From positions 1 to 44,479 of the IMG/VR virus record IMGVR_UViG_3300002180_000023: a DNA stretch of 44,479 bases; one strand, 5' to 3'. This document shows positions 9,762 through 17,537 of the stretch, piece by piece; the first letter of the stretch is position 1, and each line of letters opens with the position of its first letter. The translations under genes and the position numbers were made by a program. The notes under the pieces were generated by a model. It was not told where the DNA came from. It worked only from the letters and a program-made list of their open reading frames with translations, and searched no databases. The stretch comes from a virus.

Positions 9762-9790
9762 AAAAAAAATCAACCTGTAGGTTGATTTTT
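9762..9790 (-). terminator. Rho-independent terminator before tape measure unit
   Basis: A 12-bp perfect stem, AAAAATCAACCT / AGGTTGATTTTT, has only two unpaired central bases. On the minus strand it is followed by a run of eight T. It ends the unit transcribed through 9882 and lies immediately upstream of late promoter copy 1. Confidence 0.85.
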
Positions 9791-9881
9791 TATTGTTAAT
9801 TTAAAATAGATAACTGAGTATATAAAAAATTAAAACGATTTTATAAACAGGTGTTAGAGGTCATTGTGCAAGCACCATAAA

Positions 9882-10031
9882 TCAACGTTTTAAAATTTCT
9901 TTAAAACAATTAACACATCGCTTACCTTCAATAGTCATCCATAACCAATTAACTTCACCGCTTCTTTTGAAAGGCTTGTAATTGTGATAGCCTAATTTGC
10001 AAAGTGAGTTTTTTAATAAAGTTTGTTTCAT
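9882..10031 (-). CDS. Small zinc-ribbon-like protein
   Basis: I start this 49-aa protein at ATG 10031 (MKQTLLKN), preceded by an AT-rich leader. An upstream ATG at 10067 would add 12 residues. A Cys-x4-His pair (CKLGYH) and a CxxC (RCVNC) could bind one zinc. It lies between an inverted pair, GTTAGAGGTCATTG (9853-9866) and its complement (10065-10078), giving it a cassette-like look. It is just upstream of the terminator. Function unknown. Confidence 0.6.
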   Translation of the reverse strand: MKQTLLKNSLCKLGYHNYKPFKRSGEVNWLWMTIEGKRCVNCFKEILKR

Positions 10032-10064
10032 TTCTAAAAATTTTAAAAAGTTCAAAGATTTATT

Positions 10065-10242
10065 CAATGACCTCTAACGGTCAGGGTATGTCTACGCATC
10101 AACTATGGTCAATGTCTTTTTATTTAATTGTTTCAATACTAGCTTACAAAACACCATCTAACAAAGTATATACCTCAAAGATGCACAGCCATAGCCTCTT
10201 ATGTGTATGCTGCGCATCCACGAGGCATATACCCTGACCGTT
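10065..10242 (-). other. Strongly structured intergenic element
   Basis: A 14-bp perfect inverted repeat, AACGGTCAGGGTAT (10076-10089) and ATACCCTGACCGTT (10229-10242), closes a 180-bp gene-free segment. Inside, 10166-10189 pairs with 10209-10232 over 24 positions. Four of the five mismatches become G-U pairs only in minus-strand RNA, the direction of late transcription. Candidates are a structured RNA or an attC-like single-strand hairpin. No known family is recognised. Confidence 0.5.
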
Positions 10243-10254
10243 ATCTATAAATGC

Positions 10255-10407
10255 TTACTCATGTTCTACAAACTCAACTGTTAAAGCATGAGTTACATGT
10301 TGATCTTGGTCTTCTAAAATAAGTAAATTGTCTTGAAGTTTCCATAGACTACCTTCGTCTACATGAATGCCTTCTATACTAATAACGTCTATGCTGTTTC
10401 TGTACAT
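10255..10407 (-). CDS. Small acidic protein, possible tail assembly partner
   Basis: A 50-aa ORF begins with ATG inside the end of the upstream gene (19-bp overlap, -1 frame) and ends with TAA at 10255. It is acidic (many Glu and Asp) with no cysteine or membrane segment. Two overlapping small genes upstream of a tape measure recall the tail-chaperone pairs of siphoviruses. I see no convincing slippery heptamer, so re-initiation is more likely than frameshifting. The identification is positional. Confidence 0.6.
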   Translation of the reverse strand: MYRNSIDVISIEGIHVDEGSLWKLQDNLLILEDQDQHVTHALTVEFVEHE

Positions 10408-10694
10408 GGCTTTTGGACTTTAAGAGTTAGTAAATCTTCAAAATGTTCTGGTTTAAATGTTATTAACTCGTCCAGTAAGCGTTCTAAAAGTGAATGATGA
10501 AACAGCGTGTCGCGCCTATCTTGTTTGTTGTCTGCTAGAGAAGACTGTAAATAAGCTGTTTTCATCTCGTTGAGAGAATCTCTAATTTTTTTAGGCTCCC
10601 ACTGGTAAATAGTGTCTCCCCAATTTAATAAGGTGTTTGCTAATAGCAACGTGTTTTTTGGTTGCTTTTCTGTTTTTTTACTGTTGTCGGTCAT
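10389..10694 (-). CDS. Hypothetical tail-module protein
   Basis: This 101-aa helical, charged protein starts at ATG 10694 (MTDNSKKTEKQP). A longer reading to 10721 adds nine residues but begins inside a hairpin leader. The leader carries CCCAAGAG/CTCTTGGG (10717-10724, 10777-10784). A weak TATATTG box lies just upstream of the ATG. It sits two genes before the tape measure, where tail assembly chaperones are usual. No domain is recognised. Confidence 0.65.
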   Translation of the reverse strand: MTDNSKKTEKQPKNTLLLANTLLNWGDTIYQWEPKKIRDSLNEMKTAYLQSSLADNKQDRRDTLFHHSLLERLLDELITFKPEHFEDLLTLKVQKPCTETA

Positions 10695-10862
10695 AATACA
10701 ATATATTAAAATTAGACCCAAGAGTGGTGACCAACAACAGTAAAACTATTGAAGTAATGAGACTTTCACTCACTCTCTCTTGGGCTAAATTTTTAAACTT
10801 CATTGTATTGTTTTACGTTATTGGTCAAAGCAAACATAAAAAAAAATACTATACAATGTGCA

Positions 10863-10934
10863 TTTACACATGTGAAAATAATGATAATTTACTTGTAGTG
10901 AATTAATTAGAGTAAAATGTTTACAAGGAGTGAA
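10863..10934. promoter_or_regulatory. Cluster of three operator-like dyads
   Basis: Two dyads have the form TTTAC-N5-GTGAA (10888-10902 and 10920-10934), each followed by TTAATT and spaced 32 bp apart. A third, TTTAC-N4-GTGAA, lies at 10863-10877. They match the half-sites of the dyads beside the repressor gene at 43966-44013. They sit between the HIRAN gene and the 10389-10694 gene, so they could allow repressor control of the tail-module promoter. Confidence 0.5.
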
Positions 10935-11363
10935 TTAATTGTTTTTTTCATCATAATATATAGTTATGTAAACATCAATAAAATTTCCTTGATGAAAAAT
11001 GTCTGATATTATGGCAAAATATTTCGATGTTACATGTGGAAGTAGATCTAAAGTATATTCTTCAGGAACATAGCCTATAGGATAGTTGTCTAAGAAAACC
11101 TGAATTGCACTTTTTGAATATTTATTATCAGGTTCGTGCTGAAGTTTTATTTCATTACCTTCATTTGCAAACTGAAACAAGTAAGTTTTTACATCTTCTT
11201 CGAAAGAACCACGAAGCTCTATATTTTCAAAATGAGTGTATCCAGACAAATCTTTAGTGTATTTTTTAACTGGAGATGTTGGGTTTTCTTTTAAAACGTT
11301 TTTATAAATAAAAACTATAAATAACACAAAAACTACTACAACAATTAAAGATAGACCGTCCAT
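10935..11363 (-). CDS. Membrane-anchored HIRAN-domain protein
   Basis: A 142-aa protein with one N-terminal membrane segment (about residues 5-21, VVVVFVLFIVFIY), a short linker and a HIRAN-like domain with the signature EPDNKYSKSAIQVF ... IGYVP. HIRAN domains in HLTF-type helicases bind DNA 3' ends or stalled forks. A membrane-tethered stand-alone copy is unusual. I start at ATG 11363, 2 bp after the upstream stop; an in-frame TTG at 11369 is also possible. It pairs with the secreted protein upstream. The position in the tail block is odd for a structural gene, so a moron role is likely. Confidence 0.7.
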   Translation of the reverse strand: MDGLSLIVVVVFVLFIVFIYKNVLKENPTSPVKKYTKDLSGYTHFENIELRGSFEEDVKTYLFQFANEGNEIKLQHEPDNKYSKSAIQVFLDNYPIGYVPEEYTLDLLPHVTSKYFAIISDIFHQGNFIDVYITIYYDEKNN

Positions 11364-11365
11364 AA

Positions 11366-11719
11366 TCAACCTTTTCTCATTATAGCATAAAACGTTACTT
11401 GATTGCTTACTGTAACTGCATAAGATTGTGTAAAATCATACCCTTGATTACTCATGAAATTTATGGCATCAATCATGGAATTAAACTTTATATTATTTCC
11501 TGAAGCGTCTTTGATAATTGTTTCTTTTCTAGTTGTGGAAAAGTATGTTGTGTTTTGACCAAAATCTATTTCAATAGTTACTTTGTCGCTCATGAACCTT
11601 GAATTACCTACTATTTGGATATATTCTACATCTATTTCGCTAATAGGTTTGTCGTTTATTGTTTGAGAAAACAGATTGTTAGTAAACAATACCAAGGCAA
11701 TAAAAAATAATTTTTTCAT
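11366..11719 (-). CDS. Small secreted protein
   Basis: This 117-aa protein has a clear signal peptide (MKKLFFIALVLFTNNLFSQ, residues 1-19) with no lipobox cysteine, then a mature domain of about 98 residues that looks beta-rich. It should be exported to the periplasm. It lies just downstream of the terminator at 11751-11775 and directly upstream of the HIRAN gene, so the two probably form a separate moron operon inside the tail region. Function unknown. Confidence 0.7.
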   Translation of the reverse strand: MKKLFFIALVLFTNNLFSQTINDKPISEIDVEYIQIVGNSRFMSDKVTIEIDFGQNTTYFSTTRKETIIKDASGNNIKFNSMIDAINFMSNQGYDFTQSYAVTVSNQVTFYAIMRKG

Positions 11720-11750
11720 AATAAATAATTTAAGGTTAGACCATAAATAT

Positions 11751-11775
11751 AAAAAAACCTGCGCTAACAGGTTTT
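11751..11775 (-). terminator. Rho-independent terminator
   Basis: The stem AAAACCTG / CAGGTTTT (11754-11761, 11768-11775) has a 6-base loop. Minus-strand transcription then runs into further T residues. It ends the unit coming from the 11786-12088 gene and separates it from the secreted/HIRAN pair. Confidence 0.8.
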
Positions 11776-11785
11776 AATTAAGGGT

Positions 11786-12088
11786 TTAAAATAATTTTTT
11801 AAAATGGTTAAAGAGTGTTAAAACCTCTATGCGATCGGACTTGTTGTTAGCGTAGTCGCTACCAATATAAGCTTCAAAAACACTAAGCAATCGTTTTTTA
11901 AGAAGTTTAGGCGAATCTATTTCGAAAAGCTCTTTAGACCACTCAATATTTAATTTAGCTGTCATTTGGTCAACCAACTCTTCTTTTAAATTTACTAACT
12001 CTAATAAGTAATCTTCTTTAGACAACTTACTTTTTTGTTGTTTTAAAAGTTCAATCTTTTTATGAGTATTTAAAATATTTTTACTCAT
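11786..12088 (-). CDS. Hypothetical coiled-coil protein
   Basis: I start this 100-aa protein at ATG 12088, which overlaps the upstream stop in the usual ATGAGTAA form. An upstream ATG at 12121 would force a 41-bp overlap. It is basic and helical (NILNTHKKIELLKQQKSKLSKEDYLLEL), with no cysteine-rich or catalytic motif. It is the last gene before a terminator and follows a four-helix membrane protein. Function unknown. Confidence 0.68.
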   Translation of the reverse strand: MSKNILNTHKKIELLKQQKSKLSKEDYLLELVNLKEELVDQMTAKLNIEWSKELFEIDSPKLLKKRLLSVFEAYIGSDYANNKSDRIEVLTLFNHFKKLF

Positions 12089-12602
12089 TGTTTTCCTGGA
12101 TTGTTTGTCTGATTTCTTCATCTAGTTGATCGTTAAGATTAAGGAGATTAGCTTTGCTATTTAATTTTTTAGCTAAAATCACATGGATTATTATTATTGG
12201 AATAGTTATAGGGAGAGATTTCCAAAAATCGTAATTATCAATATAATCTAATTGGGTATTTAATACACCAGATAATTGATACAAAAACATTGTTAAAGGC
12301 ACTAGTATTGCTGGTTTCCAATACCTGTTGTTGGTTAAAAAAAACAAAGATGTTATAATTACTAATGTTAATTTCGTAAATAATGCCCATACAAAACTTT
12401 GAACTGTTATAAAACCACCACTGGAAAGTGTAAATAATGATGTTTCCCAAACAACAGAGTCGCCTGGAGCTAACCGGTATAAATAAAACAAAAAAGGCGT
12501 AGATATAAGTATTAAGCTTATTACTACACCTTCATAAAAACGTTTAGTTCTAGCCGTTTGGAGGGATTTGAACATTCTTTTTTTCGATACTTGGTTTTTC
12601 AT
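12081..12602 (-). CDS. Multi-pass membrane protein
   Basis: A 173-aa protein with a basic N-terminus and about four membrane segments (VVISLILISTPFLFYLY, VWALFTKLTLVIITSLFFL, PAILVPLTMFLYQL, LPITIPIIIIHVILA), then a charged C-terminal tail. ATG 12602 overlaps the upstream small gene by 53 bp; ATG 12575 (MFKSLQ) would reduce that to 26 bp. It is neither holin-sized nor near the lysis genes, so a lysogen membrane function such as exclusion is possible, but this is inference. Confidence 0.68.
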   Translation of the reverse strand: MKNQVSKKRMFKSLQTARTKRFYEGVVISLILISTPFLFYLYRLAPGDSVVWETSLFTLSSGGFITVQSFVWALFTKLTLVIITSLFFLTNNRYWKPAILVPLTMFLYQLSGVLNTQLDYIDNYDFWKSLPITIPIIIIHVILAKKLNSKANLLNLNDQLDEEIRQTIQENNE

Positions 12603-12693
12603 CTAAGCTTACTATATTATTAGAATAAGCTACACTAGAAATTGAGAAAAGTAGGCACGCAAATAGCGCGATTAAGCCTTTAGTAGTTTTCAT
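12550..12693 (-). CDS. Small secreted peptide
   Basis: A 47-aa ORF starts at ATG 12693 and ends at TAG 12550. Residues 1-24 form a typical signal peptide (MKTTKGLIALFACLLFSISS then VAYS), leaving about 23 mature residues. It overlaps the next gene by up to 53 bp. The good signal peptide and the operon position argue that it is real. It would be the first gene of the unit after the double dyad at 12830-12868. Confidence 0.5.
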   Translation of the reverse strand: MKTTKGLIALFACLLFSISSVAYSNNIVSLDEKPSIEKKNVQIPPNG

Positions 12694-12829
12694 AGATTTG
12701 GGTTTTATGACAACTGCATTATTGCAATTATATGTCTAATATAAGTAAAAAATAATAAAACCAAAATAATAAAACCTACAAACAATGTAGCATTACACTT
12801 GCAAGGTACTTTATTTTAAATACTTTTTA

Positions 12830-12868
12830 TTACGGATTATCCGTAACAATATTACGGACAATCCGTAA
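12830..12868. promoter_or_regulatory. Tandem perfect dyads TTACGGA-N3-TCCGTAA
   Basis: Two 17-bp palindromes lie at 12830-12846 and 12852-12868, 22 bp apart, so both face the same side of the helix. They sit directly after the stop of the 12873-13262 gene and about 140 bp upstream of the small secreted peptide gene. This is a typical cooperative operator for a dimeric repressor. The regulator is not identified and the half-site differs from that of the phage repressor. Confidence 0.6.
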
Positions 12869-12872
12869 TCGC

Positions 12873-13262
12873 CTATAGTTGTATTTGATATTTTTTTGCT
12901 AACATATCTTTCATTCGTTGGGTATATTCAACGCTCAATCTAAAGACAACATTGTTTAGCATACCGTATAATGGTCTATTATGCACTGGATGAGATTTCT
13001 TTTTTATGCTACCTGAAGGTGTTTTTCGTGTTTTCATGTCAACAAAACGAAGTTCTAGAGGATGTGTATAGGTAGCCACATTATCGTTAACAATAAAACC
13101 ACGATCTGAATAAAAAGCGGATGTATTAAAGCCTCTAGAAGACATAAGGCTGGTTTGTTTTTGGTCGAGCTCTTGAAGCTCTTCTCTTAGAATATGAGAA
13201 ATAAAGCGCTGTTCAAGTAGGTCTTGAGGATTGTATTTACTTCTTGATTCTAGTACGTCCAA
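12873..13262 (-). CDS. Putative head-tail connector / tail completion protein
   Basis: This 129-aa basic protein probably starts at TTG 13262, 1 bp after the preceding stop; no upstream ATG is possible because the frame closes at 13269-13271. The C-terminal half (LRFVDMKTRKTPSGSIKKKSHPVHNRPLYG) recalls small connector proteins of Bacteroidota prophages. The block of small genes from portal to this gene fits adaptor, stopper and tail-completion roles. Exact role unknown. Confidence 0.65.
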   Translation of the reverse strand: MDVLESRSKYNPQDLLEQRFISHILREELQELDQKQTSLMSSRGFNTSAFYSDRGFIVNDNVATYTHPLELRFVDMKTRKTPSGSIKKKSHPVHNRPLYGMLNNVVFRLSVEYTQRMKDMLAKKYQIQL

Positions 13263-13263
13263 T

Positions 13264-13431
13264 TTATTTTAATTTTAAAGCTCCAGCATCGAACAAGACT
13301 TTTAGTTTTTGTTCAATACTATTGCGATGGCGTAAATTATACACTTTGTCCTTATCTAGATCTAATTTAGATTTAAGGTCTTTATTTTTGAATATTACCT
13401 CTAGAGCTTTATTAATATCTGCTTCAGTCAT
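13264..13431 (-). CDS. Small hypothetical connector-module protein
   Basis: A 55-aa ORF from ATG 13431 to TAA 13264, immediately upstream of the next gene. It is helical and charged (DKDKVYNLRHRNSIEQKLKV). The tight spacing and lack of any other coding frame support it. It probably works with its neighbours in head-tail joining, by position only. Confidence 0.65.
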   Translation of the reverse strand: MTEADINKALEVIFKNKDLKSKLDLDKDKVYNLRHRNSIEQKLKVLFDAGALKLK

Positions 13432-13463
13432 TTTGTATTATATTAGTCGCACAATATACGACT

Positions 13464-13916
13464 TTACATTAATACATCAAAGTCTAACATGATTTTCCAA
13501 CCATTACAGCTGTGTAAATTCCACACTGGCACTAATTTAATGTTAGCTGTATTAAGAAAGCGTAACTCGTTACAACCTTCTCTACTTTCGTTAAGAATGT
13601 GTTGTAATACTTTTTCTATAACTAAATATGTTTCTTCGAAAATATCTAGAAATTCTTCATGGTTGACTTCTGAAAGTGTTGTTTTCTTCAGGACTATAAG
13701 TTGTGTAATGTTTACCAACTTAAAATCGTCTGCATTTGCGCCTTTACCATTAAGATCTGGCATAATACCCACTAATAATAAATTATTGTCTGATTGATGC
13801 GCTTCTAGATACTTGGTTAATGCCGATTTATCTATTAATAAACGTTGGCTATTAATTTCTGTAATTTCTGCCTGAAGGTCTTTTAAGTACTGTCTAAACC
13901 AATTGATTTTTCCCAT
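13464..13916 (-). CDS. Putative tail completion / connector protein
   Basis: A 150-aa protein with a mixed helix and strand pattern: an N-terminal helix (WFRQYLKDLQAEITEINSQ), then strands ending in WKIMLDFDVLM. Size, fold pattern and position two genes after the DUF6712-like adaptor fit a head-tail connector or terminator protein. No catalytic motif is visible. It follows the 301-aa gene by 6 bp. Confidence 0.66.
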   Translation of the reverse strand: MGKINWFRQYLKDLQAEITEINSQRLLIDKSALTKYLEAHQSDNNLLLVGIMPDLNGKGANADDFKLVNITQLIVLKKTTLSEVNHEEFLDIFEETYLVIEKVLQHILNESREGCNELRFLNTANIKLVPVWNLHSCNGWKIMLDFDVLM

Positions 13917-13922
13917 GACTCC

Positions 13923-14828
13923 TTAATTTTTATGTTTTGCTTTTTCTTCATCTTTTTTAGCTTCAGCTAATGCGTCTAGATCTCGTTTGCGAATATCGTA
14001 CAAGCGAAGCAGTACTTCCCATAGCTTTTCTTGACGAAGCTCGTTAAGTTTACCGAAAACACCACTTTCTGCTAATTGATATGCTAGGCTTTTAAATCCT
14101 AGTCCTGGTATCTTACTTTTTGATTCTTTCTCGTCTGGATGAGATTCGAATAAAATAGATAGATCTATAACTTTATTTTCCCATAATACTTTTGATGATG
14201 ATACGTATTCTTGAAAGGCTCCAAAAAATAAAAAGAACCCATACACTTGGCCAAAATGAAGGTGTTTTTTAAATAAATAAATACGTTTTTCAACCGATTC
14301 TTTATTGTATGGTTGGTTTTTAGCTAAGTAAAAAGTAGCCATAAGCATATAAAGATATCTAACGTCTCTACCTCTAAAATACATTTGAAACAGGTTTAAC
14401 GCATCTTCGTACTGACCGAACGTTACATTTGTAAAACGCGCCTTTGGACCATGAAGCTTTATAAAAATTGGCGTAACAGTAGGCGAGTGGTTGGTAACAA
14501 AGTCTTGCTTGATTGCTAAATTACCTTCTTCGGTTTTATTGAAAAAAGAATCTATAAGTTCTGATATTTGATACAGATTTGCATGAAAATCTTCGGTTTC
14601 TTTACTTCCTTCTGAAGTATTTTTTTTAATATCGAGTTCAAGGTTCAGCAGAGATGCAGCTGCCTGCACCCTAAACTCTTCGTAGGAATAATAGCCGGTT
14701 TGCCATTGATATAGCAAACCCACTACGTTTTTATACTCATTGCTCTTGCAATGAGCCAACTCTTTAGGTATGTATCTTGTTATATCTTCACTTGGAATAT
14801 AGATGCTATGATGCGTGGCTGTTTCCAT
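13923..14828 (-). CDS. Hypothetical phage protein, connector module
   Basis: This 301-aa, mainly helical protein contains an aromatic-rich middle (RDVRYLYMLMATFYLAKNQ) and a charged C-terminal tail. No signal peptide or recognised domain is visible. Its start overlaps the stop of the upstream gene by 1 bp (TAATG), so translation is coupled. It lies between adaptor-like and completion-like proteins, which suggests a structural or assembly role. Confidence 0.66.
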   Translation of the reverse strand: METATHHSIYIPSEDITRYIPKELAHCKSNEYKNVVGLLYQWQTGYYSYEEFRVQAAASLLNLELDIKKNTSEGSKETEDFHANLYQISELIDSFFNKTEEGNLAIKQDFVTNHSPTVTPIFIKLHGPKARFTNVTFGQYEDALNLFQMYFRGRDVRYLYMLMATFYLAKNQPYNKESVEKRIYLFKKHLHFGQVYGFFLFFGAFQEYVSSSKVLWENKVIDLSILFESHPDEKESKSKIPGLGFKSLAYQLAESGVFGKLNELRQEKLWEVLLRLYDIRKRDLDALAEAKKDEEKAKHKN

Positions 14829-15130
14829 TATTTAAATAGATCTGCATAGGTTAAGTTTAAATTTTCCAATCGGTCTTGAAACTTACCGGTTACTGCAACA
14901 CGAACTTCATCTTTATTTTTAAAGTCTTTTGGTATATATTTTGAATTTGCATCGATACCGAAATATTCTTTTAGAAATGTATTTACATCGTTTCGCAATG
15001 CTTTTCTAGCCACTAATTGCTTTTTAAATGCTACTTGCATTTTCATATATGCTCTAGCAATAATGTATCTGCGTTTTAGTTTTTTAAAGAAGCCAACTAT
15101 AGCTTTGATGATTTTTTTAATAATGTTCAT
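14828..15130 (-). CDS. Small basic protein
   Basis: A 100-aa, strongly basic protein. The first 30 residues (MNIIKKIIKAIVGFFKKLKR and following) form an amphipathic cationic helix. The rest is mixed. It may bind DNA or membrane at the portal, but no family is recognised. It is coupled to the next gene by a 1-bp overlap and follows the DUF6712-like gene by 11 bp. Confidence 0.64.
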   Translation of the reverse strand: MNIIKKIIKAIVGFFKKLKRRYIIARAYMKMQVAFKKQLVARKALRNDVNTFLKEYFGIDANSKYIPKDFKNKDEVRVAVTGKFQDRLENLNLTYADLFK

Positions 15131-15141
15131 GTATGTTTTGG

Positions 15142-16170
15142 TTATGTTGTTACGAAATTGTCGTCTTCTGTAAAGCCAAAAGGCTCGTTTGTTTCGGTTG
15201 CAATAGTTGCTTCTTCTACTGTAGGAGGAAACATGACTTTATAATGCGCTTCGATTTCGGCTAGCGCTTTATCTGCGTCTTCTTTAAAAAGATTTGATAC
15301 TTGATCAACTTCAAGAAATTGAGGAACAGCTCTTCCTTTAACAGTTGCACGATCTCCACGTACTGGTTGGAGAATGCCTTCAGGAAATAAATTTACCTGC
15401 AGACGTTTTATTCCCCAGGATAAAGTAAAATAACAGCAAGCGTCTTTAATGAGCTCTATCATTTTAGCTTCGTTTTCTGTGATAGCAGTCTGAGCTGTTC
15501 CTGATGGTGTTGTTGCAAAGTATAAGACTTTAGCTTTTAGACTTTCGAATAGCGTTTTACCTATTCTTGAATATATATCGCGTTTTTCGCACATATCTAT
15601 TCCTGGAGTTAATTTTAAAAGTAGGAGTGAAGATGATAGTTGATATCTAGGCTCGAAATCTTTAAGTGTTCTAACGAATAATTTATGTGAACTTTTAAAT
15701 GCAGCTGAAGCTTTCCATGTATCACTATTAGCATCTAAATAATTTATTAAGCTGTCTACTGCTTTATACGAACGTCTTTGAAGATTGTCGTCGTCTCTGG
15801 CCATCATCCATTCAAACGGTGTTTTCTCGTCGTCTGATGAACGCATACGTCTACCATTTGGCGTGTGACCTAAATCGTTTGATGGTGCAAACGCAGTATA
15901 GGCTATTGTAGATATGCTATATCTAAAAAGCTCTGTCATGTAAACGTCTTGGTATGGAGTTGTAGCGCCTTGACCACCTTCGATATTCAATTCTGAATTT
16001 GCTATTAAACTATTATAAGTTGGTAAACCTATAAGATCAATTAATTCCTGTCCTGCATTACGTAAGTCTGGTTTAATTTTACGCAAAGGAATGTCTGCAT
16101 CGGTGAAACCTAATGCTTCTTTGAATTGTTTTTGAAATTCTGTATCTGTAGTGCTAAATGGTAACTTCAT
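15142..16170 (-). CDS. DUF6712-like head-tail adaptor protein
   Basis: This 342-aa protein follows the portal gene with a 1-bp TAATG overlap. The N-terminus (LRKIKPDLRNAGQELIDLIGLPTYNSL) resembles DUF6712-type proteins of Bacteroidota phages, which usually occur next to the portal and are thought to be head-tail adaptors. It is mostly helical, with no catalytic motif. The family assignment is from memory of pattern and context, not a search. Confidence 0.68.
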   Translation of the reverse strand: MKLPFSTTDTEFQKQFKEALGFTDADIPLRKIKPDLRNAGQELIDLIGLPTYNSLIANSELNIEGGQGATTPYQDVYMTELFRYSISTIAYTAFAPSNDLGHTPNGRRMRSSDDEKTPFEWMMARDDDNLQRRSYKAVDSLINYLDANSDTWKASAAFKSSHKLFVRTLKDFEPRYQLSSSLLLLKLTPGIDMCEKRDIYSRIGKTLFESLKAKVLYFATTPSGTAQTAITENEAKMIELIKDACCYFTLSWGIKRLQVNLFPEGILQPVRGDRATVKGRAVPQFLEVDQVSNLFKEDADKALAEIEAHYKVMFPPTVEEATIATETNEPFGFTEDDNFVTT

Positions 16171-17537
16171 TATTCTTGGTTTTTTACACGTTTACTACTT
16201 GTAACATCTTCCTCTTTTTGTGGTGGAAGATGATAGAAACCTAGTTTCAATTCTTTTTTTGGAAAATTTATTTTTAAAGCGTAATTAATGGCTTTCATTA
16301 CTATAGCTTCTGGTATGTCGATACCTGTAAGTAAATAATTTTTTAATGCGTATAGTTGTTCGCTTCCTGAATCTGATCTTCCAGACTCTCCAGCTCCACC
16401 TAAAGCTGGATGCATACCTACTCCTGCAGCAACCATCCGGTTGGCTTGGTCGCTTATATTAATCTGAGCAGTTACGAAGTCCTTAATGTTTTGCTTGATT
16501 TCTTTAATTTCCCAACCTTCTTCTATTAGCTTATGACCTTCAATAGTTAGGTATTTTACTGAGTGCCAAAATTTGCCTGTGTTATCGTCTCCAGATAATA
16601 CTTTTGATATTTGACGTAGATAATTCTTTTTATAATCTAAAAGTTTTTTGGCTGTGTATGGATCCTTCTCTGTAGAAGCTTTTTCTAATTCAGTTTTTGC
16701 CTGCTCCCAAAACTTAGCCGGTGAAATAACATGATATTTTAAATTGATACTATTCTTAGATAAGGCTTTTAGAATTATTGGAATAGCAGATGAGCGTCTA
16801 ATCCATTCTAAAGAACCATATAGATCTGGTACAGTATAATAGTCCGAACAGAAACTATATTTATTACTATACAGGATAGCGTTTCTGTGTTCAAATGGTT
16901 TAAGGAAATCGAATAAAGCATATACATCATAGTTTGTAACGCTACCCACTCTTCGAAAATTCCAATCTGTTATAATGCAATACTTAGGCTTATGTGATCT
17001 AGTCCTTATATCTGTAGCTAATCTAGCATCTTCTGGAGACACATGCTCTAATTTCGCTATAGAAGGCTTTCCAACTCTAACCCCTTTAGATAAGAAAAAC
17101 TTAGTGAACCCAGCCTGTATATAGGAGTAGTCTTCTTTAATTTTCTCTAGATACTCTATATAACCCCAACTATCTAACCAACTCTGTATAGCTTTGTCCT
17201 GTACCCACTCTCGTACTAAGTTATTGTCAGTATCAAATGATTCTTTATATAACTGAGGTCCTTTACCCCATAGTAATTGACCTTTCTTAGTTAATATACC
17301 TGGAGAGATAGAGTTGTTTTGAACAACATCTTTGATAACTTTTGGTAAGTCGTTATTACTACCATAAGGAAATACTCTATATCCACCTATTTGATATTCT
17401 TGTTTAGTCCAGTCTAAAGTTTCTTGAGGTGTTCTGTATTTCTCAAAGTCTCTAGGATTCTCTGCTGTCTCAAATGTAAAGGCTACATCATCTACATTAA
17501 CAATAGCGTTGTTGTTATAAAACTCTATATCTCTCAT
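16170..17537 (-). CDS. Phage portal protein
   Basis: A 455-aa protein of typical portal length, in the right neighbourhood (terminase on one side, adaptor on the other). The segment YGSNNDLPKVIKDVVQNNSI near residues 55-80 and the later glycine-rich loop (AAGVGMHPALGGAGESGRSD, about 365-385) resemble portals of Bacteroidota phages. It would form the ring at the capsid vertex through which DNA enters. It is coupled to the 88-aa gene upstream by an ATGA overlap. Confidence 0.83.
   Translation of the reverse strand: MRDIEFYNNNAIVNVDDVAFTFETAENPRDFEKYRTPQETLDWTKQEYQIGGYRVFPYGSNNDLPKVIKDVVQNNSISPGILTKKGQLLWGKGPQLYKESFDTDNNLVREWVQDKAIQSWLDSWGYIEYLEKIKEDYSYIQAGFTKFFLSKGVRVGKPSIAKLEHVSPEDARLATDIRTRSHKPKYCIITDWNFRRVGSVTNYDVYALFDFLKPFEHRNAILYSNKYSFCSDYYTVPDLYGSLEWIRRSSAIPIILKALSKNSINLKYHVISPAKFWEQAKTELEKASTEKDPYTAKKLLDYKKNYLRQISKVLSGDDNTGKFWHSVKYLTIEGHKLIEEGWEIKEIKQNIKDFVTAQINISDQANRMVAAGVGMHPALGGAGESGRSDSGSEQLYALKNYLLTGIDIPEAIVMKAINYALKINFPKKELKLGFYHLPPQKEEDVTSSKRVKNQE

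Noticed and set aside
9853-10242. Integron attC sites around the zinc-ribbon gene
   Set aside because: The ends do not fit the GTTRRRY/RYYYAAC core sites and no integron integrase is present. Kept only as a structured element.
10694-10740. GTCAC followed by TATATTG upstream of the 10389-10694 gene as a sixth late promoter
   Set aside because: Only GTCAC and little else of the 14-mer match, and the spacing is slightly short. Too weak to count.
10724-10906. Plus-strand ORF of 60 codons in the gap before the HIRAN gene
   Set aside because: It starts at GTG inside a hairpin leader, overlaps the operator-like dyads, and has low-complexity content. The dyads and leader explain the sequence better.
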